A stretch of DNA of 54,753 nucleotides from Duganella sp. Root1480D1. Its GTDB lineage: Bacteria; Pseudomonadota; Gammaproteobacteria; Burkholderiales; Burkholderiaceae_D. Below, piece after piece: positions 27,542-37,153 of the stretch. The stretch's first letter is position 1, and each line of letters starts with the position of its first letter. The notes below the pieces were generated by a model. It was not told the DNA's origin and made no database searches. It saw nothing but the letters and a program-made list of their open reading frames with translations. The position numbers and the translations under genes are program-made. The DNA is taken from the NCBI RefSeq assembly GCF_001427305.1, contig NZ_LMFZ01000012.1, positions 674,181 to 728,933 on the forward strand, read 5' to 3'.

Positions 27542-29902
27542 TCAACGCTTCGGCAACAACAACGACGCCAGCGCCGGAATCATCACAATCGCCCCCACCA
27601 TATTCCACAGGAACATGAACATCAGCAGCAGGCCCATATCAGCCTGGAACTTGATGTCCGACCAGACCCAGGTCAGCACCCCCAGCGCCAGTGTCACGCC
27701 AGTCAGCGCCACCGCCACGCCGGTCGTTTTCAGCGTCTCGAAATAAGCCTCCGTCAGTTCCATGCCGCGATCCAGGAAGCACTGCAGCCGGTTGTAGATG
27801 TAGATCCCGTAGTCCACGCCAATCCCGATCCCCAGCGCAATCACCGGCAAGGTCGCCACCTTCACTCCCAGCCCCAGGCGCGCCATGATCGCCTCGCACA
27901 GCGCCGAAGTGATATACAGCGGTACCATGATGCAGATGGTCACCCGCAGCGAGCGGAATTCCCACCACACCAGCAGCGCCACAATCGCATACACCAGCAC
28001 CAGCATGGTGATCTCCGCCTGCTTGATCACGATATTGGTCGCCGCCTCGATGCCCGAATTACCCGCCGCCAGGATGAACTCCGCCTGCGGCGTATTGTTC
28101 TCCTTCGCAAACGCCTGCGCCGCCTGCACCACCCGCGTCAGCGTATCGGCCTTGTGGTCGGCCAGGAACACCAGCACCGGCAGCATCGAGCAATCGTTGC
28201 TGTACAACTCCGACGGGATCATGCGCTGCGCCGAATTCGACACGAAGCGGTTGCGCGACAGCGCCTGCCATTTCAGGCTGCCGCCGTTCACATTGGAGAT
28301 GATCCGCTTCTGCACCGTGAACAGCGAAGTGGTCGATTCCACGCCCGGCACATTCTCCATCTCCCACTGGAAGCGGTCCACCACCTCCGCCGTCGGATAA
28401 GCGCCGCACTCGCCGGCCGGCGTCTTCACCATCACCACGAACACGTCCGAACTGGTCGAGTAATGGCCGGTGATGTAGGCGTTGTCGCGGTTATAGCGGG
28501 AATCCGCCCGCAGCTCAGGCGCGCCCGGATCAAGATCGCCGATCTTCAGGTCGCGGTTCAGCGCGAACGCCGTGGCAAACACCCCTGCCGCACCCAGCAC
28601 CGCCCACTTGGCAAACTTCGGCTCTGCAAAGCGCGACAGCTTGCGCATGAAGCGATGCTTGCGCTGCGCCTTCCTCTCCTGGTTGCGCAGGCATGCCGGC
28701 GTTACGCCCACATAGGACATCAGCACCGGCAGCAAGAACATTTTGGTCAGCACGATCACCGCCACGCCGACCGAAGCCGAAATCGCCAGTTCGCGAATCA
28801 CGCCGATCTCGATCACCAGCAAGGTCGAGAAGCCCACCGCATCGCACAGCAGCGCGATGGTGCCGGGGATGAACAACTGGCGGAAGGTCTGCTTGGCAGC
28901 CTCCACGTCCGTCTTGCCGGACAAGCGCTCTGCCGCCATGGTATTGATGTTCTGCACCGCGTGCGACACGCCGATGGCAAAGGTCAGGAACGGCACCAGG
29001 ATCGAATACGGATCCAGCCCGAAGCCCAATAGCCGCACAATGCCGAGCTGCCAGATCACGGCCAGCGAGCAGCAGAACACCGTCACCAGGGTCGATTTCC
29101 AGCAGCGCGAATACCACAGCAACAGCGCCACCGTCATGGCAAAGGTGATGGCAAAGAAGATGCCGATCGCCTTGGCGCCGTGAATCAGGTCGCCCACCAC
29201 CTTGGCAAAGCCCACGATATGGATCTTCACGCCCTGCGCTTCGTACTTGGCGCGCACCAGTTTTTCCAGCCGCTCCGAGAACAGCCCGTAATCGAGCTTG
29301 GTGCCCTTGTCGGGATCGATCTCCAGCAGCGGCACCTGCACGATGGTGGACTTCTGGTCCGCCGCCACCAGGCTGCCGATGCGGCCCGAACGCGCCACAT
29401 TGGCGCGCACCTCGTCCAGCATGGCCGGCGAACCGTCAAAGCCCTGCGGGATGATCTGGCCGCTGTTCATGCCGGTCTCGGTGACCTCCATCCATTGCAC
29501 GTTCGGCGTCCACAGCGACTTCAGGTTGCCGCGGTCCACGCCCGGGATGTAGAACACTTCGTCGGTCACCGCCTTCAGCGTGTCGAGGTACTCCTTGGAG
29601 TAGATATCGCCCTTGCCCGCCTCCACCGCGATGCGGATATTGTTGCCCAGCGGGCGCAGCTCGTTTTCGTACTTGAGGTAATTGGCGATGAAGGGATGGG
29701 TGGCCGGCACCATCTTCTGGAAACTGGCGTCCGGCTTGAGCAGCGCCGCCTGCCAGGCAAACAGCAGCGACGCCAGCAGGAACACCAGCATGATGATCCA
29801 GCGGTGCCGGAACAGGCGCGGCTCCAGCCAGTGTTCGATGGAAGTGAAACGCTGGTGGCCCGCCTCGGTCACCGCGCACGCTTTTTTGTCGTCGCGGATC
29901 AT
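27542..29902 (-). CDS. RND/MMPL family transporter permease
   Basis: 786 residues. One N-terminal membrane segment (about 34-53) is followed by a large extracytoplasmic loop and a bundle of five segments around 235-405. A second loop and a second bundle (about 630-785) complete the twofold RND/MMPL plan. Charged motifs typical of the bundle, such as GIGIGVDYGIYIYNRL, are visible. Family members export hydrophobic compounds or lipids. Its start overlaps the YCF48 gene stop by 4 nt, so the two are coupled. It is the last gene of a DUF1302-DUF1329-YCF48-RND block. Confidence 0.88.
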   Translation of the reverse strand: MIRDDKKACAVTEAGHQRFTSIEHWLEPRLFRHRWIIMLVFLLASLLFAWQAALLKPDASFQKMVPATHPFIANYLKYENELRPLGNNIRIAVEAGKGDIYSKEYLDTLKAVTDEVFYIPGVDRGNLKSLWTPNVQWMEVTETGMNSGQIIPQGFDGSPAMLDEVRANVARSGRIGSLVAADQKSTIVQVPLLEIDPDKGTKLDYGLFSERLEKLVRAKYEAQGVKIHIVGFAKVVGDLIHGAKAIGIFFAITFAMTVALLLWYSRCWKSTLVTVFCCSLAVIWQLGIVRLLGFGLDPYSILVPFLTFAIGVSHAVQNINTMAAERLSGKTDVEAAKQTFRQLFIPGTIALLCDAVGFSTLLVIEIGVIRELAISASVGVAVIVLTKMFLLPVLMSYVGVTPACLRNQERKAQRKHRFMRKLSRFAEPKFAKWAVLGAAGVFATAFALNRDLKIGDLDPGAPELRADSRYNRDNAYITGHYSTSSDVFVVMVKTPAGECGAYPTAEVVDRFQWEMENVPGVESTTSLFTVQKRIISNVNGGSLKWQALSRNRFVSNSAQRMIPSELYSNDCSMLPVLVFLADHKADTLTRVVQAAQAFAKENNTPQAEFILAAGNSGIEAATNIVIKQAEITMLVLVYAIVALLVWWEFRSLRVTICIMVPLYITSALCEAIMARLGLGVKVATLPVIALGIGIGVDYGIYIYNRLQCFLDRGMELTEAYFETLKTTGVAVALTGVTLALGVLTWVWSDIKFQADMGLLLMFMFLWNMVGAIVMIPALASLLLPKR

Positions 29903-30981
29903 TTCGCGTCCTCCCCTGCGGCCGCGCGCACGCCGCCCACGCCCGACAGCAGCACCGCGCCGTTCACCGCCAGCATGCCGGCCGTCGGCACCGCGTCGCC
30001 CTGCCGCACCACACGGAAGCTGGCGCCATCGTCATCGCTGCGCAGCAGCGCGCCATCCTGGGCCGCCAGCACGACGCTGCTGCCCTGCATGGCGCCGCCC
30101 ACCAGGCTCTTTTTCGTGACGGCCGGCGTTTCACGCCAGCTTGCGCCGCCATCCTCGCTGCGGAACACATGGCCACCGAAGCCGTAAGCCAGCATGCTGC
30201 GGGCGGTGAAGATCACGCCGTACAGCTGCCCGCTGTAACCGGTCTCGATACGCTGCCAGCTTGCGCCCCCATCCTGCGAGCGATAGACATAGCCGCCCTC
30301 GCCCGCGATGGCCAGCACATTGCCAGGCCCGCCCGCAATCGCGTTGTAATGCAGGCCTTCAGGGTTGGGCAGGCCCGCGCCCATGGAAGTCCAGTTTGAC
30401 CCGCCATCCGTGGTACGGAAAGCCTGGCCGTATGCGCCCACCGCGTAGCCGGTCCTGGCATCGCGGAACCATACGCCCAGCAAAGGGCGCGACGGACCGA
30501 ACTTGGCCGCCGCTTCAATATCGCCCAGCGCGTTCTCGGCGTCGGCCAGCAGATTGCCCCCGGCCGCCTGCGCCTTCCCGACTGCAGCCTTGGCGTCGGC
30601 CAGCATCAGTGCATTGGCCTTGTTGCCGTCAAAGCGGGTGCTCCATTGCGCCCCGCCGTCATTGGTGGACAGGATCACGCCGTCGTGCCCGACGGCCCAG
30701 CCGTTGGATGCGTCGGCAAACGTCACGTCGGTCAGCGTGACCGACACCGGTACCTTCGCCTGCTGCCACGCCGCATTCGCGCCGCCATCGCGCAGCAGGA
30801 TGATGCCCCGCTCGCCCACTGCCACCGTGCGCTGGCCGGCCAGCGCCATTGCCGTCAGCATCGCTCTCGGCGCCCGCGCCGACATGCGCGCCGGCGTTTG
30901 CAGCGGCTCTCCCGCCACTGCCGGCACTGCCGCCAGTGCGCCCAGCAACGCGGCAGCGGCCTGTATCAAGACTTTATTCAT
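29899..30981 (-). CDS. YCF48/HCF136-like beta-propeller protein
   Basis: 360 residues with a signal peptide (AALLGALAAVPAVAG). Repeats of the W-x5-13-G-x-D/N-G pattern are visible: GWAVGHDGVILSTNDGGAQW, TGYAVGAYGQAFRTTDGGSNW, YVYRSQDGGASWQRI and HVFRSEDGGASWRET. These build the beta-propeller of the photosystem II assembly factor-like family. In bacteria lacking photosystems such proteins sit beside RND permeases and are thought to be periplasmic accessory factors. Coupled to the RND gene by an ATGA overlap. Confidence 0.85.
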   Translation of the reverse strand: MNKVLIQAAAALLGALAAVPAVAGEPLQTPARMSARAPRAMLTAMALAGQRTVAVGERGIILLRDGGANAAWQQAKVPVSVTLTDVTFADASNGWAVGHDGVILSTNDGGAQWSTRFDGNKANALMLADAKAAVGKAQAAGGNLLADAENALGDIEAAAKFGPSRPLLGVWFRDARTGYAVGAYGQAFRTTDGGSNWTSMGAGLPNPEGLHYNAIAGGPGNVLAIAGEGGYVYRSQDGGASWQRIETGYSGQLYGVIFTARSMLAYGFGGHVFRSEDGGASWRETPAVTKKSLVGGAMQGSSVVLAAQDGALLRSDDDGASFRVVRQGDAVPTAGMLAVNGAVLLSGVGGVRAAAGEDAK

Positions 30982-31063
30982 GCTCTACCTGCAAAAAATG
31001 GGCGCAGCGATCCCTGAGAACGCAAGCGCCCGAAGAGACACCCCCGAACCCGCTACACCGTCC

Positions 31064-32407
31064 TCAGTTGGAAGAGCGGCGCAGCGTATCTGGCGTGAAG
31101 TTCGACGGATCGAGCTTTACGCCAAATTTGATCGGCTTCTCCTGGTTGGAGATGCCCGACAGCAGGTAGCGGCGTGCCTGCAGGTCGTAGAACACTTCGT
31201 AAGCGAAGTAGTGGGTCATCGCATCGTAGTACTGGATGCCGCCGATCTCGTGCACGCGCCACAATTCGCCGCGGCCGTCATAGGAATCGGTGTGCACCAC
31301 TTGCCAGCTATCCTCGTCCACGTAGAACACGCGCTTGGCGTAGATGTGGCGCTTGTCCTTTTTCAGGGTCGCTTCCACCACCCACACGCGGTGCGGCTCG
31401 TAGCGCACGAAGTCCTGGTTGATGTGGCCGGGGCGCACGATGTCGGCATACTTGATCGACTTGTTGGTGATCTTGTAGTTGTTGTAGGACACCAGCATCT
31501 CCTTCTTGCCCACCAGCTTCCAGTCATAGCGGTCAGGAGCGCCGTTGAAGCCGTCATAGTCGTCGGTGGTGCGCAGGCCGTCGGCGCCCTGCCCCGGCGA
31601 GTCATACGCCACGTTCGGCGCGCGCAGCACGCGGCGCTGGCCCGGGTTGTAGGTCCAGGCCAGGCGCGACTCCTTCACCTGGTCCAGCGGGTCCACCACC
31701 AGCAGCGCATCGCCCGCCACCGAGGAAGGCCCGGTCAGGGTCGCCATGTAGTACAGCAGGCGGTTCGGCTCCGGATTGGCCATGCCCTGCGCGAACGCCA
31801 CTTTCTCGGTACGGGTCACCGGCGTGAAGGCGCCGTTGGTCTGCACCGGGAATTCGGCGGTGTAGCGTTCGATGGTGCCGCCGCGGTAGCGCATCAGGTG
31901 GTTCCAGATCACTTCCACCCCGGTTTTCGGCATCGGGAACGGCACCGTGGTCCTGGCAATGCCGGTCACGCCGTTGCCGCCGCCGGTCAGTTCCGCCTTC
32001 GACGCTTCCGCCTTGATGGTGTCGTACACGCCCTGCGGATAGCCCGCCGTGCGGTAGCTCTTGTAGACGTTCATCTTGTAGCTCGGGTAGCGCTTCAGCA
32101 TTTCCATCTGGCCCGGCGCCAGTACGTCCTTGTACTTGTCCATATTGGCCGCCGTGATGCTGTATTGCGGCGCCTCGGCCGGCAGCGGATCGGCATAGCC
32201 GTTCTTGCTGTCGAAACCGGCCGGCGCCTTGGTCAGGCCGCCGCCCCAGGCCGGGATGGTGCCGGCCTTGTTGCCCTCTTTTTCCGCGCCGACCGGCGTC
32301 AAGTCCTTGCCCAGGCGCTCGACGTCGGCCTGCGGCAGGCCGGCCAGGGTGCTGCCTGCGATGCACGCCAGCGCTGCGGCCAGCAAGCTTTGCTTCATCA
32401 TCTTCAT
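31064..32407 (-). CDS. DUF1329 domain-containing protein
   Basis: 447 residues with a signal peptide (SLLAAALACIAGSTLAG). Mature sequence starts with LPQADVERLGKDLTPVGAEK, the DUF1329 opening, and includes GTIPAWGGGL, PSYKMNVYKSYRTAGYPQGVYD and a long beta-rich tail (NLRYEPHRVWVVEATLK-like). The fold is related to LolA/LolB-type lipid-binding proteins in the family literature as I recall it; a periplasmic or outer-membrane lipid-handling role is plausible. AGGAG lies 8 nt upstream. It lies 22 nt after the DUF1302 gene. Confidence 0.87.
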   Translation of the reverse strand: MKMMKQSLLAAALACIAGSTLAGLPQADVERLGKDLTPVGAEKEGNKAGTIPAWGGGLTKAPAGFDSKNGYADPLPAEAPQYSITAANMDKYKDVLAPGQMEMLKRYPSYKMNVYKSYRTAGYPQGVYDTIKAEASKAELTGGGNGVTGIARTTVPFPMPKTGVEVIWNHLMRYRGGTIERYTAEFPVQTNGAFTPVTRTEKVAFAQGMANPEPNRLLYYMATLTGPSSVAGDALLVVDPLDQVKESRLAWTYNPGQRRVLRAPNVAYDSPGQGADGLRTTDDYDGFNGAPDRYDWKLVGKKEMLVSYNNYKITNKSIKYADIVRPGHINQDFVRYEPHRVWVVEATLKKDKRHIYAKRVFYVDEDSWQVVHTDSYDGRGELWRVHEIGGIQYYDAMTHYFAYEVFYDLQARRYLLSGISNQEKPIKFGVKLDPSNFTPDTLRRSSN

Positions 32408-32429
32408 CTACATGTCTCCTGTGGCTTTA

Positions 32430-34361
32430 TTAGAAGTTGGCGCCGATCACGAACTGCATATTGTCGCGGTCGTGGAACTGGTCGTATTTGGCGCTCTTGT
32501 TATAGCTGGTGTAGCTGATGTCTGCGTAATAGCGGTTGTTGTAGTCCGCGCGCAGGCCGACAGAGCGGGTCTGGCGGTCTTCGACGAACAGGTTGTCCGC
32601 CGCGTAGCCCTTCACGTCATGCGCGAAGTAGACGCGCGGCTTGAAGTTGATGCCGGCCACCACGTTGGGGAACAGCAGCTCGGCCGACAGGCGGTAGCCC
32701 CAGGCAGTGCTGGTGGCATAGCCCTGGTTCTCGCAGTAAGACGCATTCGGCTGGATGCCGGCCGGGCCGCAAGTGCCGCCCAGCGCCGCCGTCGGGCCGA
32801 AGTTGTACATGAAGCCGCGCACATAGCGGGTGCTGGTGTTCGGGTCGCCGATGCCGCTCCACTTCTGGCCAGCCACTTCGCCCAGCAGCGTGAGCGAATC
32901 GGCGCCCAGCACTTGCGGGACCTGTCGGATGAACGACACCTGCGCCTGGGTCTTGTCCTTGCGGTCGTAGCCGTGGATCACGGTGCCGGTCGGTACCGCC
33001 GGATTGCGCGCAATGGCAGCCAGCTTCGCTTGCGGGCCGATGCCCAGCGCGGTGCCCACCAGCAGGTCGATCGCGTTGATCTGCACCGGGATGTCCTTGG
33101 TGCGCGACAGCTCGCCGAACACCGAGAAGCCGCCCACTTCGGTAGCAGCCGACAGGCCCAGGGTTTTCACGTTCTCGCCGCTGTAGTCCCATACGATATT
33201 CCCGGCCGGCAGCACGCCCAGCGTGCCCAGCGCCGGCGCCAGCGACGGCACCGCTTTCACCAGTTGCGCCAGGCGCCCCGACCACACCGACGGCAGCGCC
33301 GACGGCTGCTTGACCACCGAGACGATCGGCGAGTGGCTGTGGTAGCGCGCGAAATAGACGCCGAAGTCGGTCGCAATCGCATCGGCAAAGTAGTGGCTCG
33401 AGATACCGAACTGGCCGGATTTCTTCGGCCGGATCTTCTCGGCGGTCGTCATGCGGAAGTTGAGCGGCATGCTGCGCGACAGGCCGAGCGAAGCCAGTAC
33501 CGGATCCAGCGCAGCCGGCAGCGCGGCCAGGAACGGCGCGCCGTTGTACTGGCCCTGGTCGTTCATCTTGGTGCCGTCGCCAAACAGCACGGTGCCGTTA
33601 TTGCAGTTCAGCGAGTCGGCCGCCGACCAATAGGTGCCGCAGCCGTCCACCACGTTCTGGCGCCAGCCCAGGTTGTAGAAGGCCTCCACCGACACGCCGT
33701 TGCCCAGGCCCAGGTTGGCCATCAGCGCAGGCTGCGGGCGCAGGATTTCCTTCACCTGCGCGCCCGGGCGGCGCGCGGCGCTGGTATCGAAGGCGCCCAT
33801 CGCGTTAATGCCCGGCACGAACAGCGATTCGCCCCAGTTGATCACCTGGTTACCCAGCTTGGCGCTCAGCGCCTTGCCGCCCAGGTCCCAGTTGGCGAAT
33901 ACATAGGCGTCGGCCAGCGCCACGCCGTCAAATGTGGACAGCTGGTCGAAGCCGGTGTCGTTCAGCTCCGTGTTCGGCTTGTAGCCGTTGTTGAAATGCC
34001 CGTGCGGCATTTCGCGCCCCTTCAGGACGCGGTCATACCAGGCAAAGCCGCGCACGAACATGCCGTAGGTATCGCCTTTCAATTCCAGCTCGCCGGTCAG
34101 CTTGCCGACGGTGGAGTAGGCATCGTGCTTCTTGAAGTTAAGGTTGCCGTCGTCGGCGCCGGCGCCTGCCGTGCCGCCATTGGGTACAGAGATCAGGTTC
34201 TTGTCTGCATCCTTCATCCGGATGCTGGTGCCGACCGACATATTGAGGGACCAGCGTCCTTCCAGTCCATTGTCGGTAGTGAAGGTATCTGCGTGCGCCA
34301 GTGGGGTTGCCAGCGCCGCCGCCACAGCAAACGCCATGGTACGGTTGTACTTCCTCGTCAT
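32430..34361 (-). CDS. DUF1302 domain-containing outer-membrane-type protein
   Basis: 643 residues with a signal peptide (MAFAVAAALATPLAHA). The mature protein begins DTFTTDNGLEGRWSLNMSVGTSIRM and is rich in alternating beta strands, with a C-terminal strand ending in Phe (MQFVIGANF). That ending is typical of an outer-membrane beta-barrel. DUF1302 members pair with DUF1329 and are often induced during growth on hydrophobic substrates. GGAGACACAAGG precedes the ATG. First intact gene of the block; an acyl-CoA ligase remnant lies just upstream. Confidence 0.87.
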   Translation of the reverse strand: MTRKYNRTMAFAVAAALATPLAHADTFTTDNGLEGRWSLNMSVGTSIRMKDADKNLISVPNGGTAGAGADDGNLNFKKHDAYSTVGKLTGELELKGDTYGMFVRGFAWYDRVLKGREMPHGHFNNGYKPNTELNDTGFDQLSTFDGVALADAYVFANWDLGGKALSAKLGNQVINWGESLFVPGINAMGAFDTSAARRPGAQVKEILRPQPALMANLGLGNGVSVEAFYNLGWRQNVVDGCGTYWSAADSLNCNNGTVLFGDGTKMNDQGQYNGAPFLAALPAALDPVLASLGLSRSMPLNFRMTTAEKIRPKKSGQFGISSHYFADAIATDFGVYFARYHSHSPIVSVVKQPSALPSVWSGRLAQLVKAVPSLAPALGTLGVLPAGNIVWDYSGENVKTLGLSAATEVGGFSVFGELSRTKDIPVQINAIDLLVGTALGIGPQAKLAAIARNPAVPTGTVIHGYDRKDKTQAQVSFIRQVPQVLGADSLTLLGEVAGQKWSGIGDPNTSTRYVRGFMYNFGPTAALGGTCGPAGIQPNASYCENQGYATSTAWGYRLSAELLFPNVVAGINFKPRVYFAHDVKGYAADNLFVEDRQTRSVGLRADYNNRYYADISYTSYNKSAKYDQFHDRDNMQFVIGANF

Positions 34362-34393
34362 CCTTGTGTCTCCTAATGGTTTTTTACAGCTTT

Positions 34394-34636
34394 TTATACA
34401 GGCTTATTTAACTGCTTGAACTCCTCACGCAACTTCATCTTCTGCACTTTGCCGTTGGCGCAATACGGAAGCTCGCTAACGAAAACCACGTCGTCGGAAA
34501 GCCGCCACCTGGCTACGCGGCTGGCAAGGTAGCCTAACACTTCGTCGCGTGCGGGGGAACTGCCATGACCAGGAGCGTCCGCCAGCGAAGGAAGTTCCTG
34601 CCATTTTTCTGCGGGCCGCGGCATCAGGGCTTGCAT
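34394..34636 (-). pseudogene. C-terminal remnant of an AMP-dependent acyl-CoA synthetase
   Basis: An 80-codon frame whose last 50 residues (EVLGYLASRVARWRLSDDVVFV then ELPYCANGKVQKMKLREEF) match the C-terminal subdomain of acyl-CoA ligases, including the catalytic-lysine segment NGKVQK. The whole AMP-binding core is missing, and the first 25 residues look unrelated. It lies between the aldehyde dehydrogenase and the DUF1302 gene in the same orientation, so a once-functional ligase of this operon seems to have been deleted. Confidence 0.7.
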
Positions 34637-34647
34637 GCACTAAGCCG

Positions 34648-36093
34648 TCACATATGGCGTTTCAGGAAATCGGCCAGCGTGTCGAACACGCGGCCATACG
34701 GCGGGCGGAACAGGCCAAAGCCATTCAGGCGCGCCTGCCGGTAGATCGGCTTCTGCTTGGAGAAAGCCAGGAAGCCATGCTCGCCGTGATAAGCGCCGGT
34801 GCCGCTGGCGCCCACGCCGCCAAACGGCAGGTTTTCCTGCGCCGCATGCCACAGCGCGTCGTTGATGGTCACGCCGCCGGAAATGGTCGAGTGCAGCACC
34901 TTGGTGCAGTTGCGGCGCTCCCTGCCGAACCAGTACAGCGCCAGCGGGCGCTCGCGCTGGTTGATGAAAGCGATGGCTTGCTGCAGCGTGTCATACGGCA
35001 CCACCGGCAGCAACGGACCGAAAATCTCTTCGCGCATCACGGCCATCTCGGGCGTCACGTCCAGCAGCAGCACCGGCGCCATGCGCCGTTCGCCCGCCGC
35101 TCCCGCGCCAGTGCCGCCCAGCCGCACCACGCGCGCCCCCTGCTGCTCGGCGTCCTGCACCAGCTGCTGCAGGCGCGCATGATGGCGCTCGCTGATGATG
35201 CTGGTGTACTGCTCGTTGCCGGCGAACTGCGGATACATCGCCGCCGCCGCCGCGCTCACCTCGCGCACGAATTCCTCGACGCGCGCCCGCGGCACCAGCG
35301 CATAATCCGGCGCCACGCAGGTCTGGCCGGCGTTGAACAATTTGCCGAAAGCCAGGCGCGGCGCGGACTCCGCCAGGTCGCAGCTTTCATCGATGATCGC
35401 GGGCGATTTGCCACCCAGTTCCAGCGTCACCGGCGTCAGGTTGTGCGCCGCCGCGACGGCGACCTGGCGCCCTACCGTGGTGGAGCCGGTGAATATGAGA
35501 TGGTCGAACGGCAGCGCCGCAAAGTCGCGGCTGACCTCTACGCCGCCTTCGATCACGGCCAGTTCGGCCGGCGCGAAATACTTCGCCGCCAGTTGCGCCA
35601 GCAGGCGCGAAAAGGCCGGCGTCAATTCGCTTGGCTTGATCATCACGCGGTTGCCGGCCGCCAGCGCTGCAGCCGCCGGCACCAGCGCCAGCTGGCAGGG
35701 ATAATTCCACGGCACGATATTGCCGATCACGCCCAGCGGCTGCGGCATGATCTGGCTCGAACCGGGCAGCATGTGCAGCGGCGTCGCCACTCGGCGCGGG
35801 CGCATCCAGCGCCCCAGCTTGCGGCGCTGCTGGCGGATCGCCGACAGCACGACGAATAATTCCGTCAGCACCATCTCCTGCCGCGCGCGGCCGCCGAAGT
35901 CGGCGTTGATGGCGTCCAGGATGGCCGGCTCGTTATCGGCCACCATCGCCTGCAGGCGGCCTAGCCGTTCGCGCCGCACGGCCGCCGTCGGCACCATGTC
36001 GGCATTGAAGGCCGCGCGCTGGACTTCCAGCGCATCGAGCAGCGCTGACGCGCCGCATCCTACGACGGCAGGGTCGAATTCCTGAACTTTCAT
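34648..36093 (-). CDS. Coniferyl aldehyde dehydrogenase-type aldehyde dehydrogenase
   Basis: 481 residues. An NAD(P)-dependent aldehyde oxidation enzyme. The catalytic Cys is in NAGQTCVAPDY and the Glu in LELGGKSPAI. The NAD site shows FTGSTTVGRQV. The NIVPWNYPCQLAL and GYHGEHGF-like (GAYHGEHGFLAFS) segments and the absence of a long C-terminal tail place it with coniferyl-aldehyde/fatty-aldehyde class 3-like enzymes. The ATG at 36093 with GGAGAC upstream is preferred; the frame is open far upstream into the divergent LysR gene. Probably controlled by that LysR regulator. Confidence 0.87.
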   Translation of the reverse strand: MKVQEFDPAVVGCGASALLDALEVQRAAFNADMVPTAAVRRERLGRLQAMVADNEPAILDAINADFGGRARQEMVLTELFVVLSAIRQQRRKLGRWMRPRRVATPLHMLPGSSQIMPQPLGVIGNIVPWNYPCQLALVPAAAALAAGNRVMIKPSELTPAFSRLLAQLAAKYFAPAELAVIEGGVEVSRDFAALPFDHLIFTGSTTVGRQVAVAAAHNLTPVTLELGGKSPAIIDESCDLAESAPRLAFGKLFNAGQTCVAPDYALVPRARVEEFVREVSAAAAAMYPQFAGNEQYTSIISERHHARLQQLVQDAEQQGARVVRLGGTGAGAAGERRMAPVLLLDVTPEMAVMREEIFGPLLPVVPYDTLQQAIAFINQRERPLALYWFGRERRNCTKVLHSTISGGVTINDALWHAAQENLPFGGVGASGTGAYHGEHGFLAFSKQKPIYRQARLNGFGLFRPPYGRVFDTLADFLKRHM

Positions 36094-36147
36094 CACAGTG
36101 TCTCCAGTTGCGCCGCGTTTTATTAACGCTGTCGTTGAAACGAGTAT

Positions 36148-36199
36148 GTGTTTGACACTACTATTCGTCCAATGCATTGTGTTTATCCGCACAATGCAT
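36148..36199. promoter_or_regulatory. Operator region between the aldehyde dehydrogenase and lysR genes
   Basis: ATGCATTGTG (36172-36181) and CACAATGCAT (36190-36199) are perfect 10-bp arms with an 8-nt spacer; the inner part fits the T-N11-A form of LysR sites. GTGTTTGACAC (36148-36158) contains a TTGACA that could be the lysR -35. Confidence 0.6.
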
Positions 36200-36222
36200 A
36201 TTCCGCATACAAGGGGTTTTCC

Positions 36223-37146
36223 ATGGATTTCAAGCGCTTGCGTTACGCCCTGGCCGTGGCCGACGAAGGCAATTTCGTGCGCGCCGCGGAGAAGATCAGC
36301 ATCAGCCAGCCCGCCCTGTCGCGCGCCGTGCAAACCCTCGAGGAGGAGCTGGGCTTCCTGCTGTTCGACCGCGGCAACCGCAACGTGGCGGTGACGGTCG
36401 CAGGCGCCGCCTTCTTCAACCACGCACGCCGTCTGCTGTTTGATGTACGCAACATGGAGCACGACCTGGCCCTGTTGCGAAATGGCGACAGCGGCCATGT
36501 GACTTTCGGCATCGGCCCCCTGCATTCGGGCGCCCTGCTGCCGCGCATGCTGCGCCAGGTGCGCGCCGACCAGCCGGGCATCAGCCTGTCGGTCACCATC
36601 AACACTTCGACCTACCTGCTGGACCACTTGCGCGGCGAGGAGATGGAGTTCTTCATGTCCGACGTGCGCCTGATCGAACCGGCCGAAGACCTGATCATCA
36701 CGCACGAGTGCCGCCAGTACGGCGGCATCTACTGCCGCCCCGGCCACCCGCTGCTGGGGCGCGGCGACGTGAATCCGCCCGAGCTGCTGCCCTATGGCAT
36801 GGCAGCGCCCACCATCCCCGAAGTGCTGATGACGCAGATGAACCGGCTATTCCGGCTGCCGCCCGGGCGCGACCTGCCGATCATGCTCAGTTGCGACAGC
36901 GTGCACACCCTGGTCGACGTCGTGGCCGAAAGCGATTTGCTGCTGATCTCCAGCCATGCAGCGCTGGCCGAGGCGGCCGCGGAAGGCAGGCTGGAACAGG
37001 TGCCCGTGCCGCTGCCGCCGCTGTGGGCCGACATCGCCACCATCCGCCTGCGCGGGCGCACCTTGTCTCCGGGCGCCCAGCGCGTGCTGCAGGCGGCGCG
37101 CGAGATCCTGGCGCAACTGGCGGGCACCGAGATGCCCCGCCAATAG
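36223..37146 (+). CDS. LysR family transcriptional regulator
   Basis: 307 residues. The N-terminal winged helix-turn-helix (1-60) reads MDFKRLRYALAVADEGNFVRAAEKISISQPALSRAVQTLE, a classic LysR start. The substrate-binding domain (about 90-295) follows. The ATG at 36223 has AAGGGG upstream; the longer frame runs through the operator palindrome and is rejected. It diverges from the aldehyde dehydrogenase gene, which is its likely target together with the DUF1302/DUF1329 block. The inducer is unknown. Confidence 0.9.
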   Translation: MDFKRLRYALAVADEGNFVRAAEKISISQPALSRAVQTLEEELGFLLFDRGNRNVAVTVAGAAFFNHARRLLFDVRNMEHDLALLRNGDSGHVTFGIGPLHSGALLPRMLRQVRADQPGISLSVTINTSTYLLDHLRGEEMEFFMSDVRLIEPAEDLIITHECRQYGGIYCRPGHPLLGRGDVNPPELLPYGMAAPTIPEVLMTQMNRLFRLPPGRDLPIMLSCDSVHTLVDVVAESDLLLISSHAALAEAAAEGRLEQVPVPLPPLWADIATIRLRGRTLSPGAQRVLQAAREILAQLAGTEMPRQ

Positions 37147-37153
37147 TGTGCAT

